Shown piece by piece: positions 6,771 to 12,637 of a stretch of DNA of 12,637 bases (position 1 is the stretch's first letter; each line of letters starts with the position of its first letter). A model generated the notes under the pieces. It made no database searches. It was not told where the DNA came from and was given only the letters and a program-made list of their open reading frames with translations. A program made the translations under genes and the position numbers. Source of the stretch: Oscillospiraceae bacterium (GTDB taxonomy: Bacteria > Bacillota > Clostridia > Oscillospirales > Ruminococcaceae); the NCBI GenBank assembly GCA_003516865.1, contig DPBR01000035.1:1083-13719 (forward strand), given 5' to 3'.

Positions 6771-7703
6771 TCAGACCTTCTCGTTGATTTTCTTGCCGAG
6801 GATACCGGTAGGTTTAACGACAAGAACGATGATAAGCACAAGGAACACGATAGCGTCGGAGAGCTGCGAGGAGATATAAGCCTTTGAAAGCTGCTCGATA
6901 ACGCCGAGGAGAACGCCGCCAATCATAGCGCCGGGGATACTGCCGATACCGCCGAAAACCGCCGCAACGAACGCCTTTATGCCGGGCATAGAACCCGTGT
7001 AAGGGCTGAGCTGCGGGTAGCTGGAGCACATCAGAACGCTTGCAACGCCCGCGAGAGCGGAGCCTATCGCGAAAGTGAGCGAAATCGTGCGGTTTACATT
7101 GATACCCATAAGCTGCGCCGCGCCCTTATCTTCCGCAACCGCGAGCATAGCCTTGCCCGCCTTTGTTTTGTTGATAAAGAACGTGAGCGCTATCATTATG
7201 GCGAGAGAAGCGATAATCGAGATGAACGTTTCCATAGAAACGGTGAGTTCCGCTCTCGTACCCGCCGGAAGGGCGGAAAAGAAAGAAGCCTGTCCGTCCG
7301 CGATAACAAGGAACGGCGGGCAGCCGTCGACGATTGAGGTAAAGTTTTTGGCAGCCGAGCCGAAGATGAGGAGCGCGAGGTTCTGAAGCAGGTAGCTGAC
7401 GCCGATAGCGGTGATGAGAACCGCGAGGGGCGGCGCGCTTCTGAGTGGCTTATACGCGACTTTCTCGATAACGACGCCGAACAGCGTGCAAACGACAATG
7501 CCGATGACGACCGATAGCCACACGGGGCACCAAGCGGAGGACATAGCGGTAAAGACGGCGAAACCGCCGACCATAATAACGTCGCCGTGCGCGAAGTTAA
7601 GCATTTTGGCGATACCGTAAACCATGGTATAGCCCAAAGCAATGAGCGCGTAAATGCTTCCGAGGCTTATTCCGTTGACGAAGTAGGAAATAAAGCTCAT
7701 CAT
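6771..7703 (-). CDS. livH: Branched-chain amino acid ABC transporter, permease LivH
   Basis: Integral membrane permease of 310 residues, partner of LivM. The N-terminal block YALIALGYTMVYGIAKMLNF is followed by the LivH hallmark LNFAHGD (35-41). The ATPase-contact loop is AEDKGAAQLMGI (190-201), and GGIGSIPGAMIGG near the C-terminus is also conserved. A hydrophilic loop at about 115-155 should face outside. The start is the first of two adjacent ATG codons; AAAGGAG lies about ten bases upstream. A 221-base spacer with strong hairpins separates it from livJ, so its expression may be lower than that of livJ. Confidence 0.95.
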   Translation of the reverse strand: MMSFISYFVNGISLGSIYALIALGYTMVYGIAKMLNFAHGDVIMVGGFAVFTAMSSAWCPVWLSVVIGIVVCTLFGVVIEKVAYKPLRSAPPLAVLITAIGVSYLLQNLALLIFGSAAKNFTSIVDGCPPFLVIADGQASFFSALPAGTRAELTVSMETFISIIASLAIMIALTFFINKTKAGKAMLAVAEDKGAAQLMGINVNRTISLTFAIGSALAGVASVLMCSSYPQLSPYTGSMPGIKAFVAAVFGGIGSIPGAMIGGVLLGVIEQLSKAYISSQLSDAIVFLVLIIVLVVKPTGILGKKINEKV

Positions 7704-7744
7704 AGGATTAGAACTCCTTTCGGGGATTTGGAATACTGCCGCAT

Positions 7745-7779
7745 ATTAATACAGACTTTCAGCGAAAATCTGCATTAAT
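7745..7779 (-). promoter_or_regulatory. Hairpin just upstream of livH
   Basis: On the minus-strand RNA, arms 7765-7779 and 7745-7759 pair over all 15 positions, with two G-U pairs, around the loop CGCTG. On the plus strand the same two positions would be A-C mismatches, so the structure is meaningful only for the LIV transcript. AGACTTT in its arm (7753-7759) can alternatively pair with AAAGTCT (7804-7810). Confidence 0.55.
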
Positions 7780-7802
7780 TTACGGCAGGAAAGAGCCGTA
7801 AA
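7779..7802. promoter_or_regulatory. Small hairpin in the livJ-livH spacer
   Basis: TTTACGGC (7779-7786) and GCCGTAAA (7795-7802) are perfect 8-bp inverted arms with an 8-base loop. It touches the 7745-7779 hairpin and could stack on it. No thymine run follows on either strand. Confidence 0.5.
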
Positions 7803-7822
7803 CAAAGTCTTTGCCATATTAT

Positions 7823-7888
7823 ACAAATAAGACCCGTACAGCTCTGCGGATTTTTTCCGCAAAGCCATACATACGGGTCTGAATTTGT
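7823..7888 (-). terminator. Long hairpin after livJ, likely leaky terminator or RNA-stabilising stem
   Basis: Outer arms ACAAAT (7823-7828) and ATTTGT (7883-7888), then AGACCCGTA (7830-7838) with TACGGGTCT (7872-7880), then GCT/AGC and TGCGGA (7845-7850) with TCCGCA (7856-7861) around a T5 loop. On the minus strand the strong GGGTCT stem is followed by TATTTGTAT, only moderately U-rich. It would end some transcripts after livJ and let the rest continue to livH, or protect the livJ message. Confidence 0.65.
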
Positions 7889-7924
7889 GTAAGATAGAAG
7901 TGAAATCCGCGGTAAACCCGCCGA

Positions 7925-9109
7925 TTACATTCCCTCGTAAGAACCAACGCCGTCCTTAACGACAATCTTCATTACCTGAGGAGCCTTTGTAGGCTCGCCG
8001 TCGGCGGTCCAGGTGGTGGAACCGGTGATGCCGTCGAGGGTAATCTGAGTCATAGCGGTCTTAATCTTGTTGCAGAGGTCGGAAGCGGAGAGAGAAGCGT
8101 CCTTAACCTCAGCCTTTTCGAGAGCCGCCTTGATAGCGTAAACCGCGTCATAACCGTCAGCCGCGAACTGAATGGGAACCTCGTCGCTGTAAGCTTCCTT
8201 GTAAGCCTTTGTGAAGTCTGCGGACTTCTTTTCGGGAGAAGAAGCAGCGAAAGGAGTCATAACCATAACGCCGTCTGCGATAGCAACCTTATCGGCGAGC
8301 TGGTCGATAAGACCGTCAAGGCCGTCGCCGCCGAGAACGGGCATATTCATACCGAGAGTCTTAGCCTGCTGAAGGATAAGAGCCGCCTCCTGATAGTAGA
8401 TGGGGAGGAAGAGAAGGTCAGCGCCGCTGTCCATAACCTTCTGAATCTGAACGGAGAAGTCGGTCTTAGCGTCGGCGGTGAAAGCTTCGGTAGCGGTGAT
8501 AGTGAGGTTCTTTTCCTTAGCCTCGTTTGTGAAGCCCTCAAGGATACCGGTGGAGTAAACGTCGGAGGAGTCATAGATTACGCCGATTTTGGAGCCGAGC
8601 TTGTTGTCTGCGATATAGTCGGCTGCGATTTTACCCTGACCGGGGTCGGTGAAGCAAACGCGGAAGCAGTTATCGCCTGCGGTGATGCAGTTGATAGCGG
8701 AGCCGGAGGGGGTGATAAGGAACATATTGTCCTTAGCCGCCTCGGCGCTTACGGCGATGCAGGGAGCGGAGGTAACGGTGCCGACGAGCGCCTTCATACC
8801 TGCGTCCTTGAGCTTGTTGTAAGCGTTAACGGAGATTTCAGCGTCGTGCTGGTCGTCCTGGAAGTTAAGTTCGAGGGTGATGCCGTTTACGCCGCCTGCC
8901 TTGTTGATTTCGTTAACAGCGAGCTGAGCGCCGTTCTTAACTGCGTTTCCGTAAACCGCCGCGCCGCCTGTAAGCGGACCGATGCCGCCGATAACGAGCT
9001 TTTTAGAGTCGTTGCCGCCGGAATTTCCGCCGTTGTTACAGCCTGCGAGAGAAGCCGTCATTGCAGCCGCGAGAGAAACTGCTGCAATCTTTTTGAGTAC
9101 ATTCTTCAT
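7925..9109 (-). CDS. livJ: Branched-chain amino acid ABC transporter, substrate-binding lipoprotein LivJ
   Basis: Extracellular receptor of the importer, 394 residues, anchored in the membrane by lipid. The signal peptide has a KK pair (6-7), a hydrophobic core and the lipobox LAGC with Cys24 as the lipidated residue, followed by a flexible GGNSGGN linker. The periplasmic-binding-protein fold (Peripla_BP_6 type) has GPLTGGAAVYG (44-54), EINKAGGVNG (67-76), DDQHD (85-89) and TSAPCIA (113-119), all near the ligand site in this family. An open frame extends to 9187, but the ATG at 9109 is chosen because it starts the signal peptide and is preceded by AAGGAAAGGAAG. The ligand is most likely leucine, isoleucine or valine, though members of this family also bind other small amides and acids. 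Confidence 0.94.
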   Translation of the reverse strand: MKNVLKKIAAVSLAAAMTASLAGCNNGGNSGGNDSKKLVIGGIGPLTGGAAVYGNAVKNGAQLAVNEINKAGGVNGITLELNFQDDQHDAEISVNAYNKLKDAGMKALVGTVTSAPCIAVSAEAAKDNMFLITPSGSAINCITAGDNCFRVCFTDPGQGKIAADYIADNKLGSKIGVIYDSSDVYSTGILEGFTNEAKEKNLTITATEAFTADAKTDFSVQIQKVMDSGADLLFLPIYYQEAALILQQAKTLGMNMPVLGGDGLDGLIDQLADKVAIADGVMVMTPFAASSPEKKSADFTKAYKEAYSDEVPIQFAADGYDAVYAIKAALEKAEVKDASLSASDLCNKIKTAMTQITLDGITGSTTWTADGEPTKAPQVMKIVVKDGVGSYEGM

Positions 9110-9204
9110 TTTTAATTTCTTCCTTTCCTTGTCCAAACTCGGCGTATTCCCAAAGAAAACGCTGAGCAAAGCCATTTTATCCGACAAAGCCGGATTTTTT
9201 AAAT

Positions 9205-9220
9205 AAACTCGGAAAAATTT
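9205..9220. repeat. 16-bp direct repeat, copy 1 (operator candidate in livJ leader)
   Basis: AAACTCGGAAAAATTT, identical to the copy at 9321-9336. It lies about 6-21 bases downstream of the predicted livJ transcription start, where a bound repressor would block polymerase. A partial third copy, AAACTCGG, is at 9135-9142. Confidence 0.5.
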
Positions 9221-9232
9221 CCTTGCAATTAT

Positions 9233-9261
9233 ATAATACCCTTTAATTCAAAATCTGTCAA
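9233..9261 (-). promoter_or_regulatory. Sigma-A promoter of the liv operon
   Basis: On the minus strand TTGACA (9261-9256) and TATTAT (9238-9233) are separated by 17 bases. Transcription should start near 9226, giving a leader of about 117 bases to livJ. The leader holds a small ATCCG/CGGAT hairpin at 9179-9195. Confidence 0.85.
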
Positions 9262-9320
9262 TTATTAAAACGCATTGATTATTGAAGCAAAGCAAAGATT
9301 TTTTTGTACAATTTTAACTA

Positions 9321-9336
9321 AAACTCGGAAAAATTT
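9321..9336. repeat. 16-bp direct repeat, copy 2 (upstream operator candidate)
   Basis: Exact copy of 9205-9220 in the same orientation, 116 bases away and centred about 102 bases upstream of the predicted livJ start. The distance is close to eleven helical turns, so both copies face the same side of the DNA. Confidence 0.5.
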
Positions 9337-9350
9337 TACATTTCACGCGA

Positions 9351-9375
9351 GATAATTCACACAAAGAGAATTATC
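9351..9375. promoter_or_regulatory. Dyad upstream of the liv promoter
   Basis: GATAATTC (9351-9358) and GAATTATC (9368-9375) are perfect inverted 8-bp arms around nine bases. There is no thymine tract on either side, so an operator is more likely than a terminator. No regulator is identified. Confidence 0.4.
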
Positions 9376-9496
9376 AAGGCACATTAAACGGCAATAAAGC
9401 AAAGATATTTTGCAAAAACGCACACCTTACATATTATAACACAAATCCGCGCAATTTTCAACCATTTTTTTACAAATAGCCGACATTTTTGCATAA

Positions 9497-9655
9497 GGGA
9501 ACCTCTAAAAACCTTGTTTGAGTGAAAATGTGTATAGCACACCGCCTGCTTCTTCAAACCTCCTCGTAAGGCATACAGCCTTACTTCGTCGGCTTTCATC
9601 GCAATCGGCGCACTCTACCCATTTTCCCTTTTCAAACCGGTTTTTAGAGGTCCCC
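9497..9655. mobile_element. MITE-like element, 159 bp, with terminal inverted repeats
   Basis: The left end GGGAACCTCTAAAAACC (9497-9513) matches the inverted right end (9639-9655) at 16 of 17 positions. The arms continue less exactly with TTTGA/TCAAA. ATAA at 9493-9496 and ATAA at 9656-9659 flank it, as expected for a 4-bp target duplication. Inside are a pair GAAAATG/CATTTTC (9524-9530, 9620-9626) and a hairpin GTAAGGC/GCCTTAC (9566-9584). It has no transposase frame, so any movement would depend on an enzyme encoded elsewhere. It sits at the U-tract of the neighbouring terminator. Confidence 0.75.
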
Positions 9656-9657
9656 AT

Positions 9658-9687
9658 AAAAAAGAGAAAAGGGCTGCAAAACAGCCC
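9658..9687 (-). terminator. Rho-independent terminator of the fabG-fabZ-PPTase-flavoprotein operon
   Basis: On the minus strand GGGCTG (9687-9682) pairs with CAGCCC (9676-9671) around the loop TTTTG and is followed by TTTTCTCTTTTTT. It begins eight bases after the flavoprotein stop codon. Confidence 0.93.
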
Positions 9688-9695
9688 CGATTAAT

Positions 9696-10415
9696 TCAAT
9701 GCGCCTCTCTGCGTTTTTCTTCCCAGTGCGCGGAAGTGATGGTTTCAAAGCCCTTGGGGGAGAGAATAGGCTTAGCTATGCGCTTTTTCGTTTCCTCGGA
9801 AAGCGCAAGATTTCGTGAAAATTCCTCTCCCGCCTTTTTGACGTCCGCGAGATAGCCGTCGCGCTGACGCTTAGCGTTTCCGGAGATGAAAAGTTCTCCC
9901 TGCGCGCAGAGGATTGAGGTATATTTCCCCTCGCCGCAGATGAGGTCGAGTTGTTTGAGAAGCGCGGGATAAACGGCGTCCGCCTCGACGTAGCCGCACG
10001 AGGAGATAACGACGAATTTTTTCTTGAGCAGGGATTTTTCGCGAAGCTCGTGAAAGCAGATATTGCGCTGTTCGACGATATTTCCGAGATACGGCATCAT
10101 AAACGGCAGACAGCGGTCGGTCATCATCTTGACGATTGACGGCATACCGAAGAAATAGAGCGGAAAGCTCTCAACGATAACGTCCGCGGCGAGGATTTTT
10201 TCGCGGAGCGGCTGCATATCGTCGTTTATAACGCACTTCCCCTCCGTTTTGCCCCAGCAGGAATAGCACCCCATACAAGGCTTGATATTGAGCTTTCTAA
10301 GCTCTATAATCTCGATTTTGTGCGTTTCGGGAAACCCGCCGAGAAAAGCCCTTGTAACGTTCATCGTATTCGAATTTTCGCCCTTGGGGCTGCCGTTAAT
10401 AACAAGTATTTTCAT
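9696..10415 (-). CDS. Iron-sulfur flavoprotein / NADPH-dependent FMN reductase family protein
   Basis: A 239-residue flavodoxin-fold protein. It opens MKILVINGSPKGENSNT, in which GSPKGENSNT (8-17) is the FMN phosphate-binding loop. A compact cysteine cluster follows: Cys47, Cys50, Cys53 and Cys61, in CMGCYSC then GKCVINDDM. This C-x2-C-x2-C-x7-C spacing matches the Isf-type iron-sulfur flavoproteins of anaerobes, which carry a 4Fe-4S cluster near FMN. PLYFFGMPSIVKMMTDR (about 92-108) is the second flavin-side block. An open frame extends to 10436, but the ATG at 10415 is preferred because GAGG precedes it and homology begins there. It overlaps the PPTase gene by 20 bases and is the last gene of the operon. 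Role: electron transfer or oxidative-stress defence; the substrate is unknown. Confidence 0.88.
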   Translation of the reverse strand: MKILVINGSPKGENSNTMNVTRAFLGGFPETHKIEIIELRKLNIKPCMGCYSCWGKTEGKCVINDDMQPLREKILAADVIVESFPLYFFGMPSIVKMMTDRCLPFMMPYLGNIVEQRNICFHELREKSLLKKKFVVISSCGYVEADAVYPALLKQLDLICGEGKYTSILCAQGELFISGNAKRQRDGYLADVKKAGEEFSRNLALSEETKKRIAKPILSPKGFETITSAHWEEKRREAH

Positions 10416-11070
10416 TCTTTTCCTCAATTTCGGCAATCTCCTCCGCTGAAAGCTGCGGACGGTTGATACTGTATCGATACTTTTCCCCGCACGCGTAAAT
10501 CACGCCGTCAATGAAGAGTTCGCCGTCAAGGTCGGCGTTTCTGAGCGCCTCGAAGATATCCGCGCCCGCGCGCTTAACGTAAGATTCGCGGTGCGTCCAT
10601 GCGGTAAAGAAGTCGTCCGAATTAAAATTATCGCGCTCAAATTGAGCAAGTTCGCGTTCATTCATAAACGCGTGTGAAAGCTCCGCCATTTTTTCGCGCG
10701 AGTAATCCCTCATTCTCTGGACGTCGCAGCCTATGGTAACGTCCTCGGCGCCGTTTCCCAATGCAAGAGCGCAGAGAGCGCAGCCCTCGCTGTGCGAAAC
10801 GCTGAAATCGAGATATTCCGCCGAGATATGAGGACGGTTTCGCTTATCGACGGTGATAACGATATCCGAGCGGTCGATTTTATTTTTCTGAAGAAGCCCG
10901 TCCAGCAGGAGGAATCCGCAGGCGCTGTCGCAGAAAGCCTCCTTGCGCTTTGAAAGGATAAGCTGAAAATAAGGCGCGGAAGCCTCGTCGTAGTTAGTCA
11001 TAGCGCTTTCGACGCGCGCTCTCATATAAGAGCCGCCGGTAACGATGCAGGAAGCAAAATCAATTTTCAT
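10396..11070 (-). CDS. 4'-phosphopantetheinyl transferase (Sfp type)
   Basis: Enzyme that transfers phosphopantetheine from CoA to a serine of an acyl, aryl or peptidyl carrier protein. The 224 residues fit the Sfp superfamily. Seen in order: NRPHI (78-82), FSVSHSEG (89-96) with His93 in the CoA-binding motif, IGCDVQRMR (113-121) with Asp116 as a Mg ligand, and FFTAWTHRESYVKRAG (154-169) with Glu162 and Lys166. Two positions differ from the common pattern: Gln118 stands where Sfp has a Mg-binding Glu, and Arg161 replaces the Lys of the WxxKE motif. Both are conservative enough for activity, but they are worth noting. CGGAG precedes the ATG. Its place behind fabG and fabZ suggests that it serves a carrier protein used by them. 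Confidence 0.9.
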   Translation of the reverse strand: MKIDFASCIVTGGSYMRARVESAMTNYDEASAPYFQLILSKRKEAFCDSACGFLLLDGLLQKNKIDRSDIVITVDKRNRPHISAEYLDFSVSHSEGCALCALALGNGAEDVTIGCDVQRMRDYSREKMAELSHAFMNERELAQFERDNFNSDDFFTAWTHRESYVKRAGADIFEALRNADLDGELFIDGVIYACGEKYRYSINRPQLSAEEIAEIEEKNENTCY

Positions 11071-11082
11071 AGTAAACTCCGC

Positions 11083-11535
11083 TCAGCCGCCGTAAACGGC
11101 GCTTTTGTCCATTGAGGTAAACAGCATATTTCCCTTAGCCTTAACCGTGCCGTCAACCGAAATTTTCGCCTCGAACTCATAAGCCGCGCTGCTTGCCATA
11201 ACGCAGTTAACGGAGATTTGAAGCGTATCTCCGGGGATAACGGGTTTCAGAAACTTAAAGTCCTTGACTTTGAGGAGAACATAAAGCTTGTTCTCATCGG
11301 AAGCGGCGGTTTCCGGCGCGATAACGAGGCTGCAAAGCTGCGCCGCGGATTCTATGAGGAGAACTCCGGGCATAATAGGCGCGTCGGGGAAATGCCCCAT
11401 AAAAAACGGCTCGTTTACGGAAACGTTTTTGATACCGACAGCGGACTTGTTTGGTTCAAGTTCAAGAACGCGCTCAATCATCTGAAAAGGCGGGCGCTGT
11501 TTAATGCGCTTGTTAATTTCGAGTAAATTCATCAT
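11083..11535 (-). CDS. fabZ: 3-hydroxyacyl-ACP dehydratase, FabZ type
   Basis: Hot-dog-fold enzyme that removes water from a 3-hydroxyacyl-ACP to give the trans-2-enoyl-ACP in fatty acid or polyketide-like chain growth. The 150 residues match FabZ. The motif NEPFFMGHFPDAPIMPGVLL (41-60) contains the catalytic His48, and LLIESAAQL holds the catalytic Glu62. The N-terminal IKQRPPFQMIERVLEL is the usual FabZ start. There are two adjacent ATG codons; the first is used here, seven bases after GGGAG, which itself overlaps the fabG stop. It is 12 bases from fabG and 12 from the PPTase gene. It may be a pathway-specific paralogue, because no fabF, fabD or acpP gene is visible here. Confidence 0.9.
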   Translation of the reverse strand: MMNLLEINKRIKQRPPFQMIERVLELEPNKSAVGIKNVSVNEPFFMGHFPDAPIMPGVLLIESAAQLCSLVIAPETAASDENKLYVLLKVKDFKFLKPVIPGDTLQISVNCVMASSAAYEFEAKISVDGTVKAKGNMLFTSMDKSAVYGG

Positions 11536-11547
11536 ACCAAAACTCCC

Positions 11548-12285
11548 TTAAAGGCTGAGTCCGCCGTCGAGGACGAGAACCTGCCCTGTCATATAGCCGA
11601 AAGCGTCCGAGCAGAGCGCACAAACGACGGAAGCGACTTCCTCGGCGGTGCCGAAGCGGCCGGAGGGAACGGTTTTGAGGTATTCCGCGCGCTTGTCGTC
11701 TGGGATAGCGTTAATCATCTCCGTTTCGATAAAACCGGGAGCTACCGCGTTCACGGTAATTTTTCTGGGAGCAAGTTCCTTTGCGAGAGTAGCGGTCATC
11801 GAGTTCACCGCGCCCTTTGTCGCGGAGTAAACGCCCTGTCCCTCAACCGCGAGAACAGAGCTTACGGAGGAGATATTGACGATTTTGCCGCCCGTTTTCA
11901 TCATTTTGAGAGCAGCCGCCTGCGCGCAGTGGAAATAGCCCTTGATGTTGATATCGAGGCTTTTGGAGAGACTGTCCTCGTTAATCATCAGCAAATACGC
12001 GTCGTCAACAACTCCCGCGTTGTTGACAAGGACGTCAAGTCTTTGGAAAGCCTTAGTAACCTCGCGGAACATATTCTGAACCGCCTTGAGGTCTGAAGTA
12101 TCGGCCTTGACCGCGATAGCCTTCCTGCCGAGCTTTTCGATTTCCGCGACGACCTCGGCTGCCTTTTGTTCATTTGAGTTATAATTCACACAGATATCGT
12201 AGCCGTTTTCGGCGAGTTTAACCGCGCACGCGCGCCCGATACCCCTTGAAGCGCCCGTAACGAGAGCGACCTTATTTCCTTCCAC
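11548..12285 (-). CDS. fabG: 3-oxoacyl-ACP reductase FabG (short-chain dehydrogenase)
   Basis: NADPH-dependent reductase that converts 3-oxoacyl-ACP to 3-hydroxyacyl-ACP. The 245-residue length is standard. The cofactor loop is TGASRGIG (10-17), NNAG is at 88-91, and the catalytic set is Asn113, Ser140, Tyr153 and Lys157 (the last two in YSATK). The ending TGQVLVLDGGLSL is also typical. The start is a GTG at 12285; a nearby ATG at 12287 is in another frame, and a TAG lies four codons upstream, so no earlier start exists. The ribosome site is weak (AAGTAGG). It is the first gene of the operon seen here. Other SDR enzymes share these motifs, but the adjacent fabZ supports FabG. Confidence 0.92.
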   Translation of the reverse strand: MEGNKVALVTGASRGIGRACAVKLAENGYDICVNYNSNEQKAAEVVAEIEKLGRKAIAVKADTSDLKAVQNMFREVTKAFQRLDVLVNNAGVVDDAYLLMINEDSLSKSLDINIKGYFHCAQAAALKMMKTGGKIVNISSVSSVLAVEGQGVYSATKGAVNSMTATLAKELAPRKITVNAVAPGFIETEMINAIPDDKRAEYLKTVPSGRFGTAEEVASVVCALCSDAFGYMTGQVLVLDGGLSL

Positions 12286-12637
12286 ATTAACCTACTTTCT
12301 TCAAAACCACAGCCGCCGACGCTTTTCTGTCAGCAGACCGCCATTCTAAGGCTACACCGCATAATTATTTTCGTTCAATCACGCAGAGAGTTTTTCGTCA
12401 GATTGTACGAAAACGACGAAGGAATACTTGATGTATTTCGAGGAGTTTTCGGGCAATATGGCGAAAAAATATCAAGCGAGTGAATGAAAAAGGCGGAGCC
12501 GATATATTGTGCGGTGTTGCCCTAACCGTTTCGTAAAGCAAACGAACTGTTTTTCCGACCGAAACGGCAGCTTCCCGACTATTCACGAAGCGCGGTATAC
12601 CGTCATTTCGGCGCTTTTTCAGGCAACCGTTGAGCCG
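12286..12637. other. Spacer upstream of fabG with a MITE-like element; right edge unassigned
   Basis: No gene is supported in these 352 bases. A minus-strand frame is open from the window edge to 12398, but it runs through the inverted-repeat element, is rich in Arg and resembles no protein I know. CCGTTTCG (12526-12533) and CGAAACGG (12560-12567) form an 8-bp dyad with a 26-base spacer. I could not find a convincing fabG promoter, so the operon may be transcribed from beyond the window or from inside the element. Confidence 0.65.
12347..12524. mobile_element. MITE-like element, about 178 bp, with terminal inverted repeats
   Basis: The left end TAAGGCTACACCGCATAAT (12347-12365) and the inverse of the right end (12506-12524) agree at 16 of 19 positions, counting one G-T wobble among the differences. 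The end bases are TA on both sides, compatible with a TA target duplication. Inside, CTTGATGTATTTCG (12427-12440) pairs imperfectly with CGAAAAAATATCAAG (12462-12476), and TTTTCG/CGAAAA (12392-12413) makes a smaller hairpin. No transposase is present. Its ends differ from those of the element at 9497-9655, so it belongs to another family. Confidence 0.65.

Larger units (their letters stand above)
9110..9695. other. Regulatory and repeat-bearing spacer upstream of livJ
   Basis: No gene is supported in these 586 bases. A 71-codon minus-strand frame at 9384-9599 lies partly in the MITE-like element, has no ribosome binding site that I can see and no recognisable product. The spacer holds the livJ leader and promoter, two identical 16-bp sites, a dyad at 9351-9375, a MITE-like element and the terminator of the upstream operon. 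Confidence 0.8.

Noticed and set aside
9110..9187. N-terminal extension of livJ starting at 9187
   Set aside because: It would place 26 residues before a normal lipoprotein signal peptide and has no ribosome binding site; the ATG at 9109 has both the signal peptide and a purine-rich site.
9110..9226. livJ leader considered as a riboswitch or T-box
   Set aside because: About 117 bases with only a 5-bp hairpin; no T-box sequence, no terminator pair and no known aptamer pattern is visible.
9384..9599. 71-codon minus-strand frame in the spacer upstream of livJ
   Set aside because: It begins inside the MITE-like element, ends in AT-rich spacer, has no ribosome binding site and a Cys/Val-rich product with no recognisable features.
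12398..12637. Open minus-strand frame running in from the right edge, considered as the C-terminus of an upstream gene
   Set aside because: About half of it lies in the inverted-repeat element, the product is Arg-rich with no motif, and no clear coding pattern is seen before the element. It could still be a gene end read into an insertion, but I cannot support that.

Overview
The window looks like chromosome of an anaerobic, endospore-forming member of the Clostridia, possibly a gut Oscillospiraceae/Ruminococcaceae-type organism. The spoIIA sporulation operon, strong AGGAGG-type ribosome binding sites, a clostridial-style LIV transporter and an iron-sulfur flavoprotein support this. The family-level placement is inference. 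I see no phage genes, CRISPR array, rRNA, tRNA or intact transposase.

Layout. (1) 1-1136, minus strand: spoIIAA-spoIIAB-sigF, the anti-anti-sigma / anti-sigma / sigma-F switch that turns on forespore transcription. sigF runs off the left edge. (2) 1137-1558: a 422-bp divergent spacer with a consensus sigma-A promoter for the next gene. (3) 1559-3226, plus strand: an AMP-forming acyl-CoA synthetase of the acetyl/medium-chain type, ended by a two-way terminator. (4) 3227-3539: a convergent spacer holding that terminator and a large, nearly perfect stem-loop element of about 113 bp. (5) 3540-9109, minus strand: a complete branched-chain amino-acid ABC importer, livJ-livH-livM-livG-livF, followed by a cytidylate-kinase-like gene. 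A consensus sigma-A promoter precedes livJ, and strong hairpins lie between livJ and livH. (6) 9110-9695: a 586-bp spacer with the livJ promoter, two identical 16-bp sites that flank it, a dyad, a 159-bp MITE-like element and the terminator of the next operon. (7) 9696-12285, minus strand: a compact operon fabG-fabZ-PPTase-iron-sulfur flavoprotein. (8) 12286-12637: a second, unrelated MITE-like element of about 178 bp, plus upstream sequence in which I recognise no gene.

How the genes fit together. The LIV genes make a full importer: lipoprotein receptor, two permeases and two ATPases. The acyl-CoA synthetase could activate short or medium-chain acids, including branched acids made from the imported amino acids, but the sequence alone does not show that link. 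The fabG/fabZ/PPTase set supplies beta-keto reduction, dehydration and carrier-protein activation without a ketosynthase or carrier protein in view; these may lie beyond the right edge or elsewhere.

I found no clearly new multi-gene system. The most unusual content is in the spacers: three different palindromic or mobile-looking elements, a phased operator pair around the livJ promoter, and an attenuator-like hairpin cluster inside the LIV operon.
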